From Marisa cornuarietis (Eukaryota > Mollusca > Gastropoda > Architaenioglossa > Ampullariidae), in contig SMMW01000557.1 of the NCBI GenBank assembly GCA_004794655.1, forward strand, positions 1-64,000: a stretch of DNA of 64,000 nucleotides, in the 5' to 3' direction. The first letter of the stretch is position 1, and each line of letters starts with the position of its first letter. The position numbers were made by a program, and so were the translations under genes. This document shows, one piece after another, positions 9,361 to 19,998 of the stretch. The notes beneath the pieces are model-generated. The model was not told where the DNA came from, did not search any database, and worked only from the letters and a program-made list of their open reading frames with translations.

Positions 9361-11275
9361 CTAGTCTCAGGTATTAATGGATGAAATAGCCACTTGTTAA
9401 TGTCTATATCGGCGATGAAAACTAAAATTTAAAATGAGCGATAAAGTTGCTATTAGCTAGTCAGGATGACCAGAACTTTGCACACGTTTAAAGTTGGAAC
9501 GAATGGGAAAAGTTATCATATATCTGTATTGAATGTTCAGGTTGTAAAAGCTATTTAATGTCTTTTAAATATAATCAGCCAGGAAACATAGCTGTAATAG
9601 TCTACCTGGCTTTTGATTGATTTGCTTTTCCTCCTCCTAACCTTGAATGGCACCTTGACAACTACGTGATCAGATGTATTCCGACCACCTGGTATCCGTG
9701 TGTTTCGAGAACATATGACAACTGATTACAGGATATTGTAGGATCCTGGGACAATTGACTGATCAGAAGATATTGTAGGCACTAGTTGATGTAATCTTAT
9801 TTGAAAAGGACCCAAAGGCCTGGCTTCACATTCTACTCTTTCCTCGTCTGTATACAAGTCGCAGGAGAGATAATTTATGTCTAAAGAAGTGTGAAAGGAT
9901 AATTTTCACGCTAATAGAAGCCGTAAGCATCATTTTCCAGAAACAAATCACTGCGGTCGTGAACGTGTGTTGACATAATCCAAACCCTTGTATGACATTG
10001 TTACAAAGACTGCGATGGTTTTAGAGTTAATATCATATTGCTTTTACGAACCACGCTGGCATGACGACCACAAACGCTTTCAGGACACGTTTGCATGCAA
10101 GCACGCGCGCGCGCGCGCACGCGCACACACACACACACACAGGCACGCACGCCCCCCCCCTCACACACACACGTAGTTGTTGAAAATCTAGTGGGGTGAG
10201 AAATACTTTCCTATGACTGAGTAAACCTCAGGGAACGATATTTCATCAAATCTAGATGAATACCAGAGCCCCCCCCCCACACACACACACCACCACCAAC
10301 TCTTTCCGTTTTCGAGATACACGTTGCAAACATTACCATGCATAGAAACAGGTCAACAGTACCGACACTAGAACTGTACCTGCATACGTTTCTATTGTTA
10401 AGGCCTCAACCAACGAGAGAGGTGGGAATATAAGTAAATTAGATGGCGTATCTCTGTACAAACCTCATGTCACGTGTTTAACCTCTTTCTTTGCAGACTG
10501 GTGTTTGTTCGCGCGTATTTTGAAAACGAAAGAGAACTGTGCGCCAATATTTTGAGCAATATCTTGCGTCGAGCTTCTTCCATTTACTAGAAAAAAACTT
10601 GCCTTTCACTAGAGCACAAGCCCTTTACCCCCGCGACGTTCTCATGAGTCGCATAGATACTTGAAACAAACGCATGCACATACCGTGTCCTGGATTAGAC
10701 GGTATAAACCATTTTACCTTCTTTTTTTCGTTCAATAAAAGTAAACACTGGACCCGTTGATGTTTTAAAAAAAGTTAGGGACATTATTATGCATGCAAAG
10801 AAGAAATGAACTCTCATCCAGCACGGCCATGGTCCGTGCTGGCGACCCACTTCTATGCAAGGGGCCTTGTGAGTCTACCCTGGCTGCCATCTTCCCTTGT
10901 GTCGGGAGGAAAATACTTCGAGTTGTCATGACTGCTCTTGTCCTGGAAACTTATCTGCACCCACATGTGTGACAACGGCAGTCCAAAGCTCTTGCATGGA
11001 TAAAGAGTAGTGGGTTGTGCCAGGAAACAGCATCAACAACTTCAGTTTAGTCGCACTTGGCATTCAAATGAGCTGCTATCAAACAAAAGCAAAAATGAAT
11101 TCTTTTAAATTACTGTTGAGTTACTCATAGCCGTACGTGATTATGACATCAGTGCATGGGAATTTTTGTAAACCGCACCTGTTACAAGCATGCTTCCACC
11201 GCATTTTACCCGGATCAACGTTACCCGCAAGATTAAGCGTCGTCCACGCACATGCGGACGTGACGTTAAGATTTT
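9361..11275. other. Non-coding region with short simple repeats
   Basis: Nothing coding is recognised. A composite (CG)n/(CA)n tract lies at 10,101-10,170 and a C-run plus (AC)n at 10,267-10,290. Confidence 0.6.
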
Positions 11276-11282
11276 TCATCCG

Positions 11283-11400
11283 GGTGGGCGCCCAGGTGGT
11301 GCAGCGGGGAAATGTTTGTCACCACAACAAAAAGGATCCGGGGTCGGCGGTTCAGATCTTGTCTCCTGTCGTTTTCTCAGACAGCGTAAAACACCAACAC
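11283..11400 (+). mobile_element. SINE family A copy, internally deleted
   Basis: A tRNA-like head (CCCAGGTGGTGCAGCGGGG as the A-box region; GCGGTTCAGATCTTGTCTC as the B-box region) is followed almost directly by the family tail AGCGTAAAACACCAAC. The middle block present in other copies (GGCATCTGTTTACAGGGCTG) is missing. Confidence 0.6.
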
Positions 11401-12732
11401 GCCCGTTTCGGCTCGCTGTGCAATGTGTGTGACGTGCCGCCGGTATAAAGAGGCTGTGGTGTGCAATGTGTATGATGTAGGAAGGATCGTGCATTGTGTG
11501 GCGTGCACTACAGTGATGAGAAACTGTTAAACATGGTCAACAACATAAGTAGGACCAAAAAAAGGGCAATTTACCAAAATATAAATAAGTTGAAAAGAAA
11601 GGTAGATGTTACACAGTTATATATATATATGTGTGTGTGTTGGCGAAAAGAATAGACCCGTTTTCTGTATCTGCTTCTTTGTTATTTATTTGATTTTTCC
11701 CCCGTGATGGCCCACAAAGGAACGCACACACTAACACACACAAGTATGCAGATACACCCTCATGAGCACAGAGACTCACACACACGCACGCACGTACGTA
11801 CTCGGATTCATAGATAAGCCACCGTAGTGAGAATGCTTTTAGTTCAAGATAAACATTTATGGATCCTCGGAGAGGACAATGCGGAAAGACAATTCCATAA
11901 TCAAACACCTGTGACGACAACTCGAACCCAGGACCAGCCCAGAGCACAAACGATTATGGTGCACAGCAGACTGCTGATGTTTACCCCTGATAAAATGTTG
12001 ATGATGTTCTGCAGGCCGATGTCATGATCCTATGCAGGATATTACTCCACAAGCTTTTGTTGTCATCCTGTACGCATCTTTGAGACGATGAACTTCGCTG
12101 GTTTGTATGAGAGTTTTCCTGTCATTCCTAGACATAAAAGTTTCCTTAGTTTCAGTTTGCACTTAGTTTTAAGGACCCTTTGTAGAAGGAAGATAAAAAG
12201 GTTCACTGATCCCACCCCTTGGTGTTTTTCGCCAGGTCACGGCGTTATCAAGGCTCTTCCCAGTTATTTGTCATTCGTTGACCCGTCCTTTCTTCTGTCT
12301 TCAGTGTGCCTCTGTTGTTGCGCGGATGGTGTGAGCGACTTGGGCACGGCTTCTGAGTTTGTTTTGTCATTAATCACTCCCTTCCGAGGCACTAGCCTGG
12401 TCACTTCAAGATTTTTGCTTTGAGCCTTTGTCATGTATTGTTTGTCGGCGTTACCTGCTGTATGGACCGTTAGAGCTGTACACGTTACTACAGGTCTGTC
12501 TAAATGGTCTCATAAACTTTCATACTCAAGCTTTCGCTCTGTTTTTTTCTCTCTATCCTAATTATAAAAGAGCACAGTTTTACTTTTTTTAAAGTGTATA
12601 ATATCGCCGTATTGATGACAACCCAATTTCCTATTATACAATTTATCTGTACATACCTTTGATGGTTTGTTATGCTCCCCCTTGAAATAGGCCAGTAAAG
12701 GAATTCTGTTCAATTCTCTCTGTCCCTCAGTT

Positions 12733-12763
<31 letters not shown>

Positions 12764-13456
12764 AGTTGATTACACGTTTGGTCTCGTCAGCATATCACCT
12801 GTTAAGAAATAATCATTGAGAAAGTCGAGTTAGATAAAGATATTAAATGTACAGTGCATCACACTCACAATCTTCTTCATCCTCTATTTTCTTCTCTCTT
12901 TTTTTCTTTTTGCGCCTTTTTTTCCTAGCTTCCTTTTGCATTTACTCACAAGGAAAAAGGGGTTTTGTTGTTGTAGTCGCTGCTGTCGTTGCTTACGCTG
13001 CTTATAGATGGAAACTTAATTTGTGTTAGGTTGCATTTTGCTAGGTATTTGTTTTATTTTGTAGTTTTCAAAATAGTTCGCGAGTGAGTCTCGTTGAAAT
13101 AAAGCTTTTCTCAGGTGTTAGTCGACGTCACTCATGTGCAACGTGTGAATAACGTTTTCGGTTGCTTCAAAATTAAGCCTGATGAGAGTCTTGATTCATG
13201 GTCGTAAAGAAGGCTACGATTGTAAGGTATGCTAATGACCAGCGCAATATTTTACCGCGATTAGACAGTCATTCCATGCGGCACAATGAGAATGATTTAT
13301 AGCTTCCGAGACGTTGGTTCCCCTAAAACCTACAGCTGTTGCAGTATGAATATGAATAGCTTTCGCTTTATTTCTGTGTTTTAAGTGGATCTGCGAGACA
13401 GCAACACGTTGAGCTAAATCGAAACATATGTGCGCACGGGCATAATAGAGGGATGC

Positions 13457-13457
<1 letters not shown>
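11401..13457. other. Non-coding region
   Basis: No supported gene is present. Small (TA)n/(TG)n and (CT)n/(CA)n tracts occur near 11,619-11,640 and 12,735-12,762. A 111-codon open frame at 12,088-12,423 has no recognised motif and is probably chance. Confidence 0.5.
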
Positions 13458-13533
<76 letters not shown>

Positions 13534-13796
13534 CGTGTGTATGTGTGCGACAGAGAAAGCCAGGAATAAGTGTGTTTCCATGTGAATGTAAGTGTGTGGG
13601 GGGGGGGGATGCGTATGTGTGTGTTGATTTTCCATGTATACGGTCCCTTGTTTAAGGCCTTTTGACCAAATATTCGACATTTCGATGTTAGTGTGTGTGT
13701 GTATGTGTATGTGTGTGTGTGTGTGTGTGCACGTGTGCATTAGTGTGTGAGCGTGTGTATGTGTGCGACAGAGAAAGCCAGGAATAAGTGTGTTTC

Positions 13797-13843
<47 letters not shown>

Positions 13844-13914
13844 TGCGTATGGGTGTGTTGAGTTTCCATGTATACGGTCCCTTGTTTAAGGCCTTTTGAC
13901 CAAATATTCGACAT
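13458..13914. repeat. Locally duplicated GT-rich block
   Basis: A unit of about 218 bp occurs twice (from 13,533 and from 13,751). Each copy has GCGTGTGTATGTGTGCGACA, a CAGAGAAAGCCAGGAATAAG segment, a variable (GT)n stretch and an end reading CGGTCCCTTGTTTAAGGCC...ATTCGACATTT. Long (GT)n runs at 13,458-13,517 (followed by (GA)n) and 13,799-13,842 flank or sit inside the units. The long minus-strand open frame here encodes only Thr-His repeats and is not a gene. Confidence 0.85.
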
Positions 13915-13935
13915 TTTATTTTTCAATTTAGACAT

Positions 13936-15072
13936 CAGAAATCGGTTATTCCAAGCTGAAATGTAACCACCTAAGTGTAGCTATGAGAAAACAATCAGCA
14001 GCGTTCTTTATTACATTTCTGATAGGCAGTGGAGTGTGTGTTATCGGATTAAGAGTTGTTTAATGTAAGTAAAACCATTCCCACCTTCACCTATCACCGT
14101 GTGCTGTCTCTTATTACCATGTCGGGATCGTAGTCTGCATAAAAAGTACTGGGAAGTTGTTAACTAACTGGTCCTGGTTGACTGAAAGTTATTAGCTCGT
14201 TCGGATCCAGAAAATCTGGCGGTGTCAACTTCTCAAGAATCAGTCCAAACGATACAATTCTTTACTTGCAGATGGATGCAAAGCAAAACACAACACACAC
14301 CTGCACTAAATCTAACTCTACTAGCGGCGACACACGCCCGCACTAACCCTTAAACTAAATGTTCATTATGCAAGTACCATACAGTATGTGATGTTGTTAT
14401 GGACCATGGGGCATCCCGAAAACTGAATAAAATCATTATTACTACACATGTGTAAGAACCCTAAGAGTAGTATAGTCACTAAAGTTGTACTATAACCAAA
14501 GCATTATTTGAAAAGGAGACCTCCATGACCACGTTCACCACATGAGGTTACGCAGTGAAGATTGTCAGATTGACTTTCCCCACATGGGCTTGTCGGGCAC
14601 CCCTTGCCCATCCGGCGACCTTTTGTTATGTGAAAAAGGTAGGTTACCCCAACTTTCAGCTATATTGGAACATAGCTAAGGTGCCGTTTACCTTCGTTAT
14701 GGATTGTTCTTCAGTTCTTGTGCTGCATCGTTTCTTTGCAACAGACATTTTCTTTCACTAAGGACTTCTGTTTCCTGTTCTTCGTTTTGACATCTTGCTT
14801 TGATTTTTGACTGTACAGGATTCGGCGCCTCCCTCACCGACACTTTTAATTGTTTCTGACATTGTGGGCCATACCGTTTTCCATTTTTAATTTATGAACC
14901 GCATATGTTGCTGCATGTTCTGTTTGATTAGATTTTGGACCTATGCGCTTCAGCGATGTTGTTTGGTGACAGATGCATTCGTGTCATTCTGCATCCGTGC
15001 TTGTAACTGTACTGCTGTCACCTTCGCTTCTTCAGTGCCAGGACTGTGCTCTGTTCTTAACTGTGTTGCCCT
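13936..15072. other. Non-coding region
   Basis: No coding signature, RNA gene or clear element was recognised. Short plus-strand frames at 14,555-14,761 and 14,894-15,088 have no motif support. Confidence 0.5.
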
Positions 15073-15077
15073 AAAAC

Positions 15078-15218
15078 CAGTGGCGTAGGAAGATGCTCGG
15101 CTTTGGGGGGGGCAAGCTCCATGCTGACAATGAATAACGTTCACATTCTTGCCTTCCCAGCATCTTTTTTTGGGGGGCGGTTGCCCCCCTTGCTCCCCCC
15201 CTTGTTTCTACGCCACTG
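15078..15218. mobile_element. Short DNA transposon (MITE) with terminal inverted repeats
   Basis: The 141-bp element begins CAGTGGCGTAG and ends CTACGCCACTG, a perfect 11-bp inverted repeat. Internal G-run and C-run arms could pair. It is flanked by the direct repeat AAAAC (15,073-15,077 and 15,219-15,223), a plausible 5-bp target-site duplication. The terminal sequence is like those of hAT-type non-autonomous elements, but the superfamily is not certain. Confidence 0.75.
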
Positions 15219-15429
15219 AAAACTTCAATAATCCGATGAACCTTTCTTTTTACTGGCCTACACTTGAAAATTCAAGACATTTTATATATATATATACTGA
15301 TCCTTGCTTTGCGTAGATCAACTTCAAAGGAAAGTCCGGTGCTGGCAGGAAGGGATTGAGCGCAACTAATGATAAGAACACTGAAACTTACTGTTTTTGA
15401 GATCAGCATCCATTATTATTAAGTTTGTG

Positions 15430-15486
15430 TGTTTTTCTTTTTAGTAAAGCACTTTGAGCTTCCTTAAATGGTGGGAAAAATTAACT

Positions 15487-15541
<55 letters not shown>
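15430..15541 (+). repeat. Retroposon 3' tail with (GAT)n microsatellite
   Basis: AAAGCACTTTGAGCTTCC... is followed by a (GAT)n run at 15,486-15,541. A GCGCTTTGAG-like segment ending in a short simple repeat is typical of SINE/LINE 3' ends. Related tails occur at 47,035-47,110 and 51,690-51,748. Confidence 0.55.
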
Positions 15542-15935
15542 CTGAGGTGCGAGCATTGCAAGTTGCACAAAGCACAAAAAACAATTCAAAACGAGTTGCC
15601 ATGTAATATAACAATGAGATTTTAACAATGATATTAGTTCCAACATTTATCGTTAAAGAAGTAATCATTAATATACAAATGTACCCGTTTTTATTTTAAT
15701 TTAATTTTTTTTCTTTCGAGGCTAGAAAATATTTTCTTAAAGTGCTGTCAGTCAGATCCATCGACGTCGATAAATATATAATTTTGTTTTAAAAACTTCA
15801 GGTGCATATGGTTTCAATTAGCACTCATTAATGTATCAAATTCAAACTTGCAATGGAATAAATGGTTTTCGAGAAATTAATTTTAAAAAAAAACACTCTT
15901 GGTCACGTGTTCAGAAGCCGCAGCTGCCCAGTCAG

Positions 15936-17207
15936 TCAGTCAGTCGTCCCTTGCCTGGCACCTGGCGTTGGGGGGAGCACATGGATAGACGCGGCAGCTG
16001 ATAGGGCCCGCCACTCTTGCCTGTTTTGGGCAATAGTCAGCAGGTCCTGTACAGGACGACCAGTCCAGTCTTTGACGTTCGTAAGCCAGTTCTTTCTCTG
16101 ACCACCGCGGCGTCGGCTACCCTCCAAGGTGCCTTGAAGGATAGTCTTCGACAAGGTGTCGTGCCGGGTTACATGGCCAAAGAAGACCAGCTTACGTCGC
16201 TTGACTGTTGATAGTAGAGGTTCCTGGTGTCCTACCAGTGTGGCAATCTTGTTTCTTACAAAGCCGTTGGTTTTGTGTTCTTTGTATGAGATCCGGAGCA
16301 GCCTCCTCAGACACTTGTGCTCGAATGCCTGGATTCTCCTTTCTGTTTCGGCGAGTAGAGTCCACGTGTCGCATCCGTAGAGCAGGATCGGCACTACCAG
16401 GGATTTGTATAGCCTGTACTTGGTAGTGAACCTTATCTTGTGGCTATGCCAGATCCTATCTAGCCTAGCCATTGCTGCTGTTGCTGTTGCGATCCTGATG
16501 CGGATATCTTGCGTGGAGCTGCCGTCCTTGGAGAGAGTGGCTCCCAAGTACTTGAAGCTGCTTACCTCTTCGAGCTGTACCCCGTTCATATAGATCTCTG
16601 CTTTGCCGTTGCCATTGATCATAACTTTGCTCTTTTCTGTGCTTGTCTCCATTCCATATGCGTTTGAGCTGTCTGTCAGTCTGTTGGTGAGGTCTTGCAG
16701 TTCCTTGTTTGTACCTGCTAACAGATCTATATCATCTGCAAAGCGTAGGTTGCAGATTGGTCTTCCACCGATTGAAATGGAGGTATGGTGGTCATGAAGA
16801 GCTTCAAGCATGATGTTCTCCAAGAATATATTAAACAACACGGGTGATAGGGGACATCCTTGACGTACCCCTACTGTGGTACGAAAGTAAGCTCCTATTT
16901 GGTTGTTAAGCAAAACTGTACTCGTTGAGCTGTTATACAACGCTTCAACGACTTGGACAAGCCCTTCTTCAATGTTGAATTTCCGCATCACATGCCATAG
17001 CCCCTCGTGCCAGACTCTGTCAAATGCCTTCTTAAAGTCAATGAAGTTGTGGTAAAGGTCCCGCTGATGCTGCAGATGCTTTTCTATAAGAAGACGACAG
17101 TTGAAGATCTGCTCAACTGTGCTTCTACGTGGTCTGAAGCCAGCCTGTTCTTCTGCTAGCAGCTCTTCTGCGGTGGTTCTGATGCGGTTCTGTATGACCT
17201 TCAGCAT
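15936..17207 (-). pseudogene. LINE reverse transcriptase and C-terminal domain
   Basis: The 423-residue open part starts inside RT. It shows the fingers/palm blocks EEQAGFRPRRSTVEQIF, FIDFKKAFDRVWHEGLW and GVRQGCPLSPVLFNIFLE, then the catalytic box as FADDIDLL. The thumb and C-terminal part contain YLGATLSKDGS, LLYGCDTWTL, LRRLLRISY, FFGHVTRHD and a basic RRRGGQRKNW segment. RT catalytic aspartates are present, but the frame is cut from the earlier RT blocks (finger region) that lie in other frames at 17,208-17,690. Expected activity is target-primed reverse transcription, lost here by the frameshifts. Confidence 0.9.
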
Positions 17208-17667
17208 GACTTTGCTTGGGTGACTGATAAGGCTTATTGTTCTGTAGTTCTGACACTGTTTGCTGTTTCCTTTCTTTGGGAGGGGAATGATTAGTGACTG
17301 CGTCCATTCTCTGGGCCATTCCTTGCACTCCCAGACTCTTTGGCACAGAACAGTTAGGGCTTTTGTAGTTGCTTCCCCACCCTGCTTGAGCAGCTCAGCT
17401 GGTACATTATCAACGCCTGGTGACTTTCCTCCCTTCAGACTATGTACAGCTTTTCGACCTCTTCCCGTAGGACTGGTATGTCTGCAGGTTCACTGTCTCT
17501 AGTCTGGTTGTTTTGGAGAATGTTGGCGTCGGTCTTCAGCTGGTAATTGTACAGGTCCTTGCAGTATTCTGTCCATCGGTTGAGTACAGCATTGCCTTCT
17601 GTGAGAAGGTGACCATTGCTGTCTTCGATGACTGAGATCTTTTGCTGGTCTGTCTTAGTGAGGGTCT

Positions 17668-19035
17668 TTAGAAGTTGGTAGGCCTTTTGCTGTCACCTCG
17701 TGCCATTCCAACCTCTATGTCCTGGCACTGCTTCTCGATCCAGCTCTCTCTAGCTGCCTTCATCCCTTTCTTAATGGCACAATTCACTTCTTTGTATTTG
17801 GTTGCTGCTTCTGGTTTGCTTTTCTTTTCTCTCTTCAAGGCCCTCCTTTGGTCACAGAGGTCTAGTATGTCGTTCGTGACCCATGGCTGTTTCTTGTTTC
17901 TATGTCGCCCTAGAACCTCTTGGGCTGTCGACAGTAGCACCTCTTTGATGTTTCCAGAGAGGGTGTCTACATCACAGTCCACCAGGTTCAGTGCGCCAAA
18001 TTTTCCGCCAACCGTGGCCTTGAAGACTTCTGCAACCTTTGGGTCTTGCAGCTTCTCCAAATCAAAGCGAATTCGGGGAGTGTTTGAGAGTCGCTTCGCT
18101 TTCAGCCTCAGCTTCAGGTTTGTTAGAACAAGGTCATGGTCGCTGCCTATGTCAGCGCCTGGGTACGTCCTTGTCTTGGCCCTGTTGATGCTGGATTTGA
18201 AGCGTCTCGGCAGTAGGATGTAGTCGATCTGATTATGGACCAGTCCGTCTGGTGAGTGCCAGGTGGCCGTCCTTGATTTCTTGTGGGGATACAAGGTGTT
18301 GGCTAAGGTGAGTCTCTGGCTCTGTGCGAACTCTAGGAGTCTGATGCCCCTGTCGTTGGTTTCACCAAGGCCAAATTTCCCCACCGTTCCTGCCCATTGC
18401 TGGTAGGCGTCTGGTCCGACCTTGGCGTTCCAGTCTCCGAGCACAACCAGGATGTCCTTTTTTGGAACTGCCTTCACAATCTTGTCCAGTTGTTGGTAGA
18501 ATTCTTCCACTTCGTCGTCTCCATGTGTGGAAGTTGGAGCGTATACTTGGACAATGGTGACATTATGAGGCTTGGCTGAGACACGAATGGAGATCAGCCG
18601 GCTGGATACGGGTGTACAGCTGATGACGGCCGCGGCCACCTTCCTGTGCACGAGGAAGCCCACGCCGTACTCATGCCTGGTGTCCTCCCCACTGTACCAC
18701 AGTCTGTGGCCGTCTTCCGTCACTGTTTCCCCAAATCCTGTCCATCTGACCTCCGCCAGTCCCACAATGTCCCACTGATACCGTTTCAGCTCGTGTGTGA
18801 GTTGGTGCACTTTTCCGCACTGGTATAACGTGCGTACGTTCCACGTGCCAATGGTTGTTCCTTCTCTTAGTTTGATTTCTGTTTTGGTTTCAGTCTTGGT
18901 CTTGGTCTTGGTCTTGGCTCCAGTAGCACACTTTTCGCTGACCCCACGCTGGAGCCTCCCGATAGGGTGCGCGCTCGTTGTTAGTCCGGGCCGCGACCGA
19001 TCCGGCATGTTATCTCTTTTCTGGCGTATATCCAT
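17668..19035 (-). pseudogene. LINE AP-endonuclease domain
   Basis: From the ATG at 19,033-19,035, after a KTKTKTKTETKTE stretch encoded by a short hexamer repeat, the exonuclease/endonuclease/phosphatase fold motifs appear in order: IGTWNVRTL (Asn), LAEVRW (Glu), GVGFLVHRKV, VQVYAPT, LGDWNAKVG (Asp, Asn), NQIDYILL and GSDHDLVL (Ser-Asp-His). These are the catalytic residues that nick target DNA. The frame ends in a premature stop at 17,668 caused by one missing G near 17,690, after a linker containing LKREKKSKPEA. Confidence 0.9.
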
Positions 19036-19279
19036 GGTCCTTTCATTGAGCTTATACACTTGGTAGCGCTAATCCCTTCTCCAAGTGAACCACAGCCGAT
19101 TGTCGGCCTGGTCGTGAACACGTAGGCGCTGGGCCCTGGCCGGTACTCTCGTCGTGGAGAGTCTTCGCCCACTGATGCCGTGTTAGTATCAGGATTTTCT
19201 GTAGGGGTTTACTCCCTTAGCCTTTATCTTTCCCAAGATTCCCCCAAGGCAGTGGGGCCATTTTTCCTTGGCTAGGATG

Positions 19280-19710
19280 AGAGTGGTTGGAGCATTTATA
19301 AAATATAGATTCAAAAATTAAAATAGATGGCCTACTTCGCAGTTTGAGACGTCTGAGTTGACCGCTCCATGCCGGCAGGTGAAAAAATGGCGGCAGCGGC
19401 AACCACATGGTTTTCTAAGTTTCTATACTAGTCACATGATCGTTAAACTAGCCCATCAAACATCAAATTTTAAGCTTATGGTCTTATAAAAGCCTCTCTC
19501 AGAGTGGTTGGAGCATTTATAAAATATAGATTCAAAAATTAAAATAGATGGCCTACTTCGCAGTTTGAGACGTCTGAGTTGACCGCTCCATGCCGGCAGG
19601 TGAAAAAATGGCGGCAGCGGCAACCACATGGTTTGCTAAGTTTCTATACTAGTCACATGATCGTTAAACTAGCCCATCAAACATCAAATTTTAAGCTTAT
19701 GGTCTTATAA
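19280..19710. repeat. 210-bp tandem duplication (221-bp period)
   Basis: 19,280-19,489 and 19,501-19,710 are nearly identical (one difference seen: GGTTTTCTAAG versus GGTTTGCTAAG), separated by the 11 bp AAGCCTCTCTC. Each copy contains GAAAAAATGGCGGCAGCGGC, which includes the YY1-like core AAAATGGCGGC. The copies abut the dispersed repeat that starts at 19,711. The high identity indicates a recent duplication. Confidence 0.9.
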
Positions 19711-19998
19711 GCTGCCCAGGACTGTGGTAATCAGGATGAATTAGTCCCTTTGTTTACGAAGAATAGTCGCTGCTTCTAATCTCGACATTCTGTCCCGCAC
19801 GCCTGGAATATGGTTGTTTTACATAATCTTTTTTTTTGTTTGTCTGTATCCAGTTTTGTAGGTAGATAAGCGTGCTTGCTTGTTTGTATGTATGTAGAAA
19901 AAAGGTACAGACAGAGTATATATGTCCAAGACGGTGGAAGGAAGGGAGACGAGGTAATTAATGGATGGATGCGACTACAGTGAGGGTTGTTGCTGTTT
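19711..19998 (+). repeat. Dispersed repeat R1, copy 1
   Basis: This stretch reads GCCCAGGACTGTGGTAATCA then GGATGAATTAGTCCCTTTG, GCACGCCTGGAATATGG, TGTATGTATGTAGAAA, TATGTCCAAGACGGTGGAAG and GTAATTAATGGATGGAT. It matches 24,098-24,386 over the whole length with scattered substitutions. No coding capacity is seen. Confidence 0.8.

Larger units (their letters stand above)
15917..19200 (-). mobile_element. APE-type non-LTR retrotransposon (LINE), nearly full length, frameshifted
   Basis: The minus-strand element encodes an N-terminal AP endonuclease followed by reverse transcriptase and a long C-terminal region. The 3' end follows a four-fold GACT repeat just after the RT stop (15,936), then A/T-rich DNA. 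The 5' end is not sharply visible and is placed near the repeated sequence at about 19,200. Two single-base deletions, near 17,690 and near 17,445, separate endonuclease from RT, so this copy cannot make the full protein. Overall design and C-terminal blocks suggest an RTE- or Nimb-like clade, which is not proven. Confidence 0.85.

Noticed and set aside
12088..12423. 111-codon plus-strand frame beginning with ATG
   Set aside because: No recognised motif, no splice context, surrounded by stop-rich DNA.
13414..13935. 173-codon minus-strand frame rich in Thr and His
   Set aside because: It is the translation of (CA)n repeats in a duplicated microsatellite block.
17675..18223. 182-codon plus-strand frame
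   Set aside because: Antisense shadow of the LINE endonuclease.
15936..19059. LINE proteins as host craniofacial-development-protein-like and RT genes
   Set aside because: Such annotations arise from retroelement endonucleases; the order APE then RT in one element and the frameshifts show it is a transposon.
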